From Conyzicola lurida (GTDB lineage: Bacteria; Actinomycetota; Actinomycetes; Actinomycetales; Microbacteriaceae), in contig NZ_JACHMJ010000001.1 in assembly GCF_014204935.1 (NCBI RefSeq), forward strand, positions 1,054,001 to 1,118,000: a DNA stretch of 64,000 nucleotides, in the 5' to 3' direction. Under the pieces are notes generated by a model. That model made no database searches. It was not told where the DNA came from and saw only the letters and a list, made by a program, of their open reading frames with translations. The translations under genes were made by a program, and so were the position numbers. Shown in pieces: positions 60,480 through 64,000 of the stretch; the stretch's first letter is position 1; each line of letters begins with the position of its first letter.

Positions 60480-60500
60480 CGGCGCCGAGCCGTAGGGAGA

Positions 60501-61151
60501 CTACTTGGCGGCGGGCGCGTCCTCGTCGTCGTCTTCGTCGGGCTCGTCCTCGAGGGCGCGGTCGCGGGCCTCGCTCACCGTGAGAGCGACGCGCTCGACC
60601 GCCTCTTCGCCGCGGTCCTTGAGGTCGGTCGCGGTCTTGACGACCTGACCGCGCACGTCGTCGGTCACGTCGGTGACCTTGCCCGCGACATCCTTCGCCG
60701 TGGCCGCGGTCTTCTCGGCGACGTCCTTGGCGGTGGCGGCGGTCGTGGCGGCGACGTCCTTGGCGGTGGCGGCGGTCTTGCCCGCGACGTCCTTCGCGGT
60801 GGCGGCGGTCTTGCCGGCGACGTCTTTCGCGGTGGCGCTGGTCGTGGCGGCGACGTCCTTGGCGGTCGTGGCCGTCTTGCCCGCGACATCCTTCACCGTC
60901 GTGGCGGTCTTGTCGGCGATGTCCTTCGCGGCGGCCGCGGTCTTGCCGGCCGCCTCCTTCGCGGTGTCGCGGATGATCGGCGCCTGCGTGCGGGCGTAGC
61001 TCTCGAGGTCGGTGCGGGCCTTCGCGACCCGCGGGTCCTGCCAGTACTGCTCGGCGGTTGCTTTGAGCCTGTCGTACTTCTCACGGCCGGCGCGCGCGCC
61101 GAGGACGTAACCGATTGCCAGACCGAGGACCAGGAGGAGTTTGCGCTTCAT
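60501..61151 (-). CDS. membrane-anchored LEA-like 11-residue repeat protein
   Basis: A 216-residue protein. An N-terminal helix ('KRKLLLVLGLAIGYVLGARAG') is followed by 'REKYDRLKATAEQYWQDPRV', then about ten 11-residue repeats of the type 'AKDVAGKTAAT' (about 65-160), then an acidic end ('EDEPDEDDDEDAPAAK'). Such 11-mers form amphipathic helices as in group 3 LEA proteins or apolipoproteins. The head resembles YtxH-type membrane proteins. Function unknown; stress protection or lipid binding is possible. A TATGGT box lies six bases before the ATG. Confidence 0.8.
   Translation of the reverse strand: MKRKLLLVLGLAIGYVLGARAGREKYDRLKATAEQYWQDPRVAKARTDLESYARTQAPIIRDTAKEAAGKTAAAAKDIADKTATTVKDVAGKTATTAKDVAATTSATAKDVAGKTAATAKDVAGKTAATAKDVAATTAATAKDVAEKTAATAKDVAGKVTDVTDDVRGQVVKTATDLKDRGEEAVERVALTVSEARDRALEDEPDEDDDEDAPAAK
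60665..60960 (-). repeat. 33-base coding tandem repeats
   Basis: Imperfect 33-base units encode the 'KDVAGKTAATA' blocks; variation is mostly between GKT, ATT and EKT forms. The array may change in copy number. Confidence 0.75.
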
Positions 61152-61157
61152 GCCCCC

Positions 61158-61163
61158 ACCATA
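61158..61163 (-). promoter_or_regulatory. -10 box of the LEA-like gene (leaderless)
   Basis: TATGGT on the minus strand, six bases before ATG 61151; the spacer GGGGGC could also serve as a weak ribosome site. Confidence 0.45.
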
Positions 61164-61182
61164 GCTTTACGACCTGACATCG

Positions 61183-63639
61183 CTATCGTTCTACCGCGAC
61201 ATCCGACGGGGACTTATCCTCCCGCCAGCCGCGCCAAGTGGGTTGGCGTAGCCGCCGCGACGGCGTCCACTCCGCGAACTCGACCTCGCCGACGAGCCGC
61301 GGCGACACCCAGACCGCGTCCCGCGCGTCGGCGGACGGCACGTCGGTGACCGCGCTCGTCTTGCGGGCGAGCTTCTTCAGCCGGGGCAGCATCTCGTCGA
61401 GCGCGCGCTCGTCGAAGCCGGTGCCGACCCGGCCGGCGTAGCGCAGCCCGTCGCCCTCCGGCACCGCCATCAGCAGCGACCCGACGCGCTTGGCACGCGT
61501 GCCGTGGCCGGGCCGCCAGCCGACGATCACGACCTCCTGGGCGCGGTGGTGCTTGATTTTGATCCAGGTGCGGGAGCGCGCGCCCGGGGCGTATCTGCCG
61601 TCCCGTTTTTTCGCCATCACGCCCTCGAGTCCGAGGCGCAGGCTGCTCTCCATCGCCGACTCGAGGTCGCCGTCGAACGACGGAGGCACCTGCACGACGT
61701 CGCCCGCCGTCACCACTTGCTGGAGCACCTCCCGGCGCTCGGTGTACTCGGTGGCGCCGAGAGAGTGTCCGTCGCGTTCGAGGATGTCGAAAACCATGAA
61801 CTTGACCGGGATGTCGCGCACGGCCTTTCCCACGTCGGAGGGTTTGCGCAGGTGCATGCGGCCCTGCAGGCGGCCGAAGTCGGGGCGCCCCTTCGCGTCG
61901 AGCGCCACGATCTCGCCGTCGAGCACCGCGTCGCCGTCGGTCGCGGCCACGAGCTCGTCGAGTTCGGGGTAGCCGGCCGAGATGTCGACGCCGTTGCGGC
62001 TGAACAGCCGCACGGTGCCGTCCGCGACCCGTGCGACGGCGCGCACGCCGTCCCACTTCATCTCGAACGCCCACTCGTCCTCGTCGTCGATCGTCGAGAC
62101 GTCGCCGAGCGTCGCGAGCATCGGGGACGGCGGGCGGTCGGTCCCGCGGCCCGGCGCGGGTTTCGCGGACGGCTTCTCCGCTTTCTTCGACTTCTCCGCG
62201 GGCGCGGACTCGGCTGCCGGCTGCTCCTTCATCAGGTGGATGAGCCAGTTGTTCTCCGCGCGCTTCGAGTCGCCGGCGCCGCCCCCGCTGTGGATGAGCG
62301 CGTAGCGGTGCGTGCCGTGCTTCTCGCCGTGCAGCACGACGATCACTTCTTCGCCGTCGCGCCACTTCTCCAGCTCGTAGTCGCCCGAGTCCCAGATCGT
62401 CACCTCGCCGGCGCCGTACTCGCCGGCCGGGATACGCCCCTCGAACGAGCCGTACTCGAGCGGGTGGTCCTCGGTCTGCACGGCGAGGTGGTTCGTGGCG
62501 GTCTCGGTGGGCACGCCCTTCGGCAGCGCCCAGCTGACCAGCACCCCGTCGTGCTCGAGCCGGAAGTCGTAGTGCAGCCGGCGGGCGTGGTGCTCCTGGA
62601 TGACGAAGGAGTTGCCGGCCGGGGCGTCGGCCGCGGCATCCGGCACCGGCTCTGGCGTTTTGCTCGCGTCCCTCATGCTGCGGTATTTCTCGAGCCGGTC
62701 GAAGCCGGCCATCCGCTGCGGCGTGGGTTCGAGCGACTCGAGGTGGCCGACGGTGACGGCCGCGAGCGGATCGCCGCGCCGGGCCACCCGCGCCAGCACC
62801 TCGGTGTACTCGAGCTGGGCGAGATTCTTGCTCGCGAGCTCCCGCCAGGTGCGCGGTGCAGCGACCGTGGGACGCGTGCGTCCGCGCAGCGAGTACGGGG
62901 TGATCGTCGTCTTGTTGCCGTTGTTCTGGCTCCAGTCGACCAGCACCTTGCCCTCGCGCAGCGACTTCTTCATGTCGCTCACCACGAGATCGGGGAGGTC
63001 GGCTTCGAGGGCGCGGGCCAGCTCGTGGGCCACCTCGCTCACCTCGTCGCTCGTCTGGGTGCCGTCGATCGCCGCGTAGAGGTGGATCCCCTTGCTGCCG
63101 CTCGTGACGGGGAGCGGGTCGAGGCCCATGCCGGTGAGGATGTCGCGGGCGGCTCTCGCCACTTCCGCGCACTCGAGCAGGCCGACGCCGGGTCCCGGGT
63201 CGAGGTCGAGCACGAGGCGGTCGGGGTTTTTGCGGGTGCCGGTTCGGCCGAACCGCCACTGCGGCACGTGGATCTCGAGCGCGGCGATCTGCGCGAGCCA
63301 GGTGAGAGTGGCGAGGTCGTTGACGAGCGGGTAGTCGTTGCTGTGGTCCTTGTGCTCGATCGGGCGGCGCTTCACCCACGACGGGGTCGAGTCGTCGAGG
63401 TTCTTCTGGAAGAAGACCTGTCCGGGCTCGTCGTCGGTGCCGACGCCGTGCACCCAGCGCTTGCGCGTGGCGGGACGGTATTCGGCGTGGGGGAGGAGCA
63501 CGGGGGCGATGCGGGCGTAGTAGTCGATGACGTCGCCCTTGGTGGTGCCGGTCTCGGGATAGAGCACTTTGCCCAGATTGGTGAGTTTGATGCGGTGGCC
63601 GTCGACGGAGACGACCTGATCCTCGGTGCGGGAAGCCAT
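61183..63639 (-). CDS. ligD: LigD: polymerase, phosphoesterase and ATP-dependent DNA ligase
   Basis: An 818-residue NHEJ enzyme. Order: polymerase/primase domain (about 10-300, catalytic 'LDLDPGPG', 'TSGSKGIHLY'), 3'-phosphoesterase (about 340-470, 'HHARRLHYDFRLEHDG'), a Lys/Pro linker, then ligase (about 510-800, adenylated lysine in 'FEMKWDGVRAV', 'DGEIVALD', 'GLEGVMAKKRDG'). This Pol-PE-Lig order is seen in several actinobacteria, while mycobacterial LigD has the same modules. ATG 63639 is preferred; a GTG at 63669 would add 10 residues. It is divergent from ku. Confidence 0.95.
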   Translation of the reverse strand: MASRTEDQVVSVDGHRIKLTNLGKVLYPETGTTKGDVIDYYARIAPVLLPHAEYRPATRKRWVHGVGTDDEPGQVFFQKNLDDSTPSWVKRRPIEHKDHSNDYPLVNDLATLTWLAQIAALEIHVPQWRFGRTGTRKNPDRLVLDLDPGPGVGLLECAEVARAARDILTGMGLDPLPVTSGSKGIHLYAAIDGTQTSDEVSEVAHELARALEADLPDLVVSDMKKSLREGKVLVDWSQNNGNKTTITPYSLRGRTRPTVAAPRTWRELASKNLAQLEYTEVLARVARRGDPLAAVTVGHLESLEPTPQRMAGFDRLEKYRSMRDASKTPEPVPDAAADAPAGNSFVIQEHHARRLHYDFRLEHDGVLVSWALPKGVPTETATNHLAVQTEDHPLEYGSFEGRIPAGEYGAGEVTIWDSGDYELEKWRDGEEVIVVLHGEKHGTHRYALIHSGGGAGDSKRAENNWLIHLMKEQPAAESAPAEKSKKAEKPSAKPAPGRGTDRPPSPMLATLGDVSTIDDEDEWAFEMKWDGVRAVARVADGTVRLFSRNGVDISAGYPELDELVAATDGDAVLDGEIVALDAKGRPDFGRLQGRMHLRKPSDVGKAVRDIPVKFMVFDILERDGHSLGATEYTERREVLQQVVTAGDVVQVPPSFDGDLESAMESSLRLGLEGVMAKKRDGRYAPGARSRTWIKIKHHRAQEVVIVGWRPGHGTRAKRVGSLLMAVPEGDGLRYAGRVGTGFDERALDEMLPRLKKLARKTSAVTDVPSADARDAVWVSPRLVGEVEFAEWTPSRRLRQPTWRGWREDKSPSDVAVER

Positions 63640-63715
63640 TGCACAATCGTGCGGGAAAGATGAGCCCACGACCAGCTATTGCCCCGGGGACTGCCGGTGT
63701 GTCTACTTGGTTGGC

Positions 63716-64000
63716 ATGAGAGCGATTTGGAAGGGTGCGATCACCTTCGGCCTGGTCAACGTGCCGGTCAAGGTGTACAGCGCCACGGAAGACCACGACA
63801 TCCCGCTGCACCAGGTGCACGACAAGGACGGCGGGCGCATCCGGTACCAGCGACGGTGCGAGATCTGCGGCAAGGTCGTCGATTACGAGCACATCGACAA
63901 GGCGTTCGACGACGGCGAGCAGACCGTGATCCTCACCGCCGAGGACTTCGGCTCGCTGCCCCAGGAGCGCAGCCGCGAGATCGACGTCGTCGAGTTCGTG
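63716..64000 (+). CDS. ku: Ku DNA end-binding protein (5' part)
   Basis: The first 95 residues of bacterial Ku: 'MRAIWKGAITFGLVNVPVKV' family start (residues 1-20), 'RYQRRCEICGKVVDYEHIDK' near 43, 'TAEDFGSLPQERSREIDVVE' near 73. The gene runs off the window end. Ku binds double-strand ends and recruits LigD, encoded 76 bases away on the other strand. A TACTTG box six bases before the ATG may be its -10 element, though its last base departs from the TANNNT pattern. Confidence 0.94.
   Translation, partial: MRAIWKGAITFGLVNVPVKVYSATEDHDIPLHQVHDKDGGRIRYQRRCEICGKVVDYEHIDKAFDDGEQTVILTAEDFGSLPQERSREIDVVEFV

Noticed and set aside
61504-63663. 719-codon plus-strand frame opposite ligD
   Set aside because: Val/His/Asp-rich shadow without motifs; LigD domains are unambiguous.

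Overview
The window is high-GC DNA, densely packed with genes on both strands. The translated proteins, the gene order (proS ... nusA-ylxR-infB-rbfA ... truB ... ribF; dxr-rseP-ispG; divergent ligD/ku) and frequent GTG starts point to an actinobacterium, most probably a member of the Microbacteriaceae. That placement is inferred from the proteins without any database search. No rRNA, tRNA, CRISPR array, insertion sequence or phage gene was recognised, and no non-coding stretch exceeds about 300 bases.

Left part (1-12461): the 3' end of a giant secreted protein with Ig/cadherin-like repeats followed by fibronectin III domains. It leads into a tight same-strand run: MoxR ATPase, DUF58 protein, TgpA-like membrane transglutaminase homologue, zinc-ribbon/FHA protein and an EccC/EssC-like FtsK/SpoIIIE ATPase. 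This looks like an envelope-assembly or secretion system with the giant protein as candidate client. The transglutaminase-like domain seems to have lost its catalytic Cys and His.

12687-18274: a complete polyamine-type ABC importer (lipoprotein, ATPase, two permeases) convergent with a gabT-like aminotransferase, suggesting putrescine/GABA use. 18339-24772: an OsmC-like protein, a DUF2330 protein, a two-domain FKBP lipoprotein, then dxr-rseP-ispG (two MEP isoprenoid steps around a site-2 protease).

24978-32830: an esterase divergent from proS, then a second MoxR operon of the Bat type (MoxR, DUF58, small membrane protein, two VWA membrane proteins, TPR protein). 32922-37832: the translation/transcription core (nusA, ylxR, infB, rbfA), with unusual repeats and hairpins between nusA and infB. 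37916-43635: mutY, a uridine-kinase-like protein lacking the Walker A lysine, a ketopantoate reductase, truB, two small membrane proteins, ribF and a small unknown gene.

43653-53564: mostly single genes in divergent pairs: an unknown protein, an MFS permease, a ROK kinase, an SDR/DUF2867 protein, a secreted CAP protein, an M20 peptidase, a Stealth phosphotransferase, a phosphoesterase and a small membrane protein. 53766-64000: an SNF2-type helicase, two DUF2510 membrane proteins, aspartase, an 11-residue-repeat (LEA-like) membrane protein, and the NHEJ pair ligD/ku, with ku cut by the window edge.

Two patterns run through the window. Many single genes carry a TANNNT box 5-7 bases before an ATG or GTG and little Shine-Dalgarno, as expected for leaderless transcripts. 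The heptamer GGATGCC/GGCATCC recurs inside genes even though it forces otherwise avoided codons (GAT, GCA).
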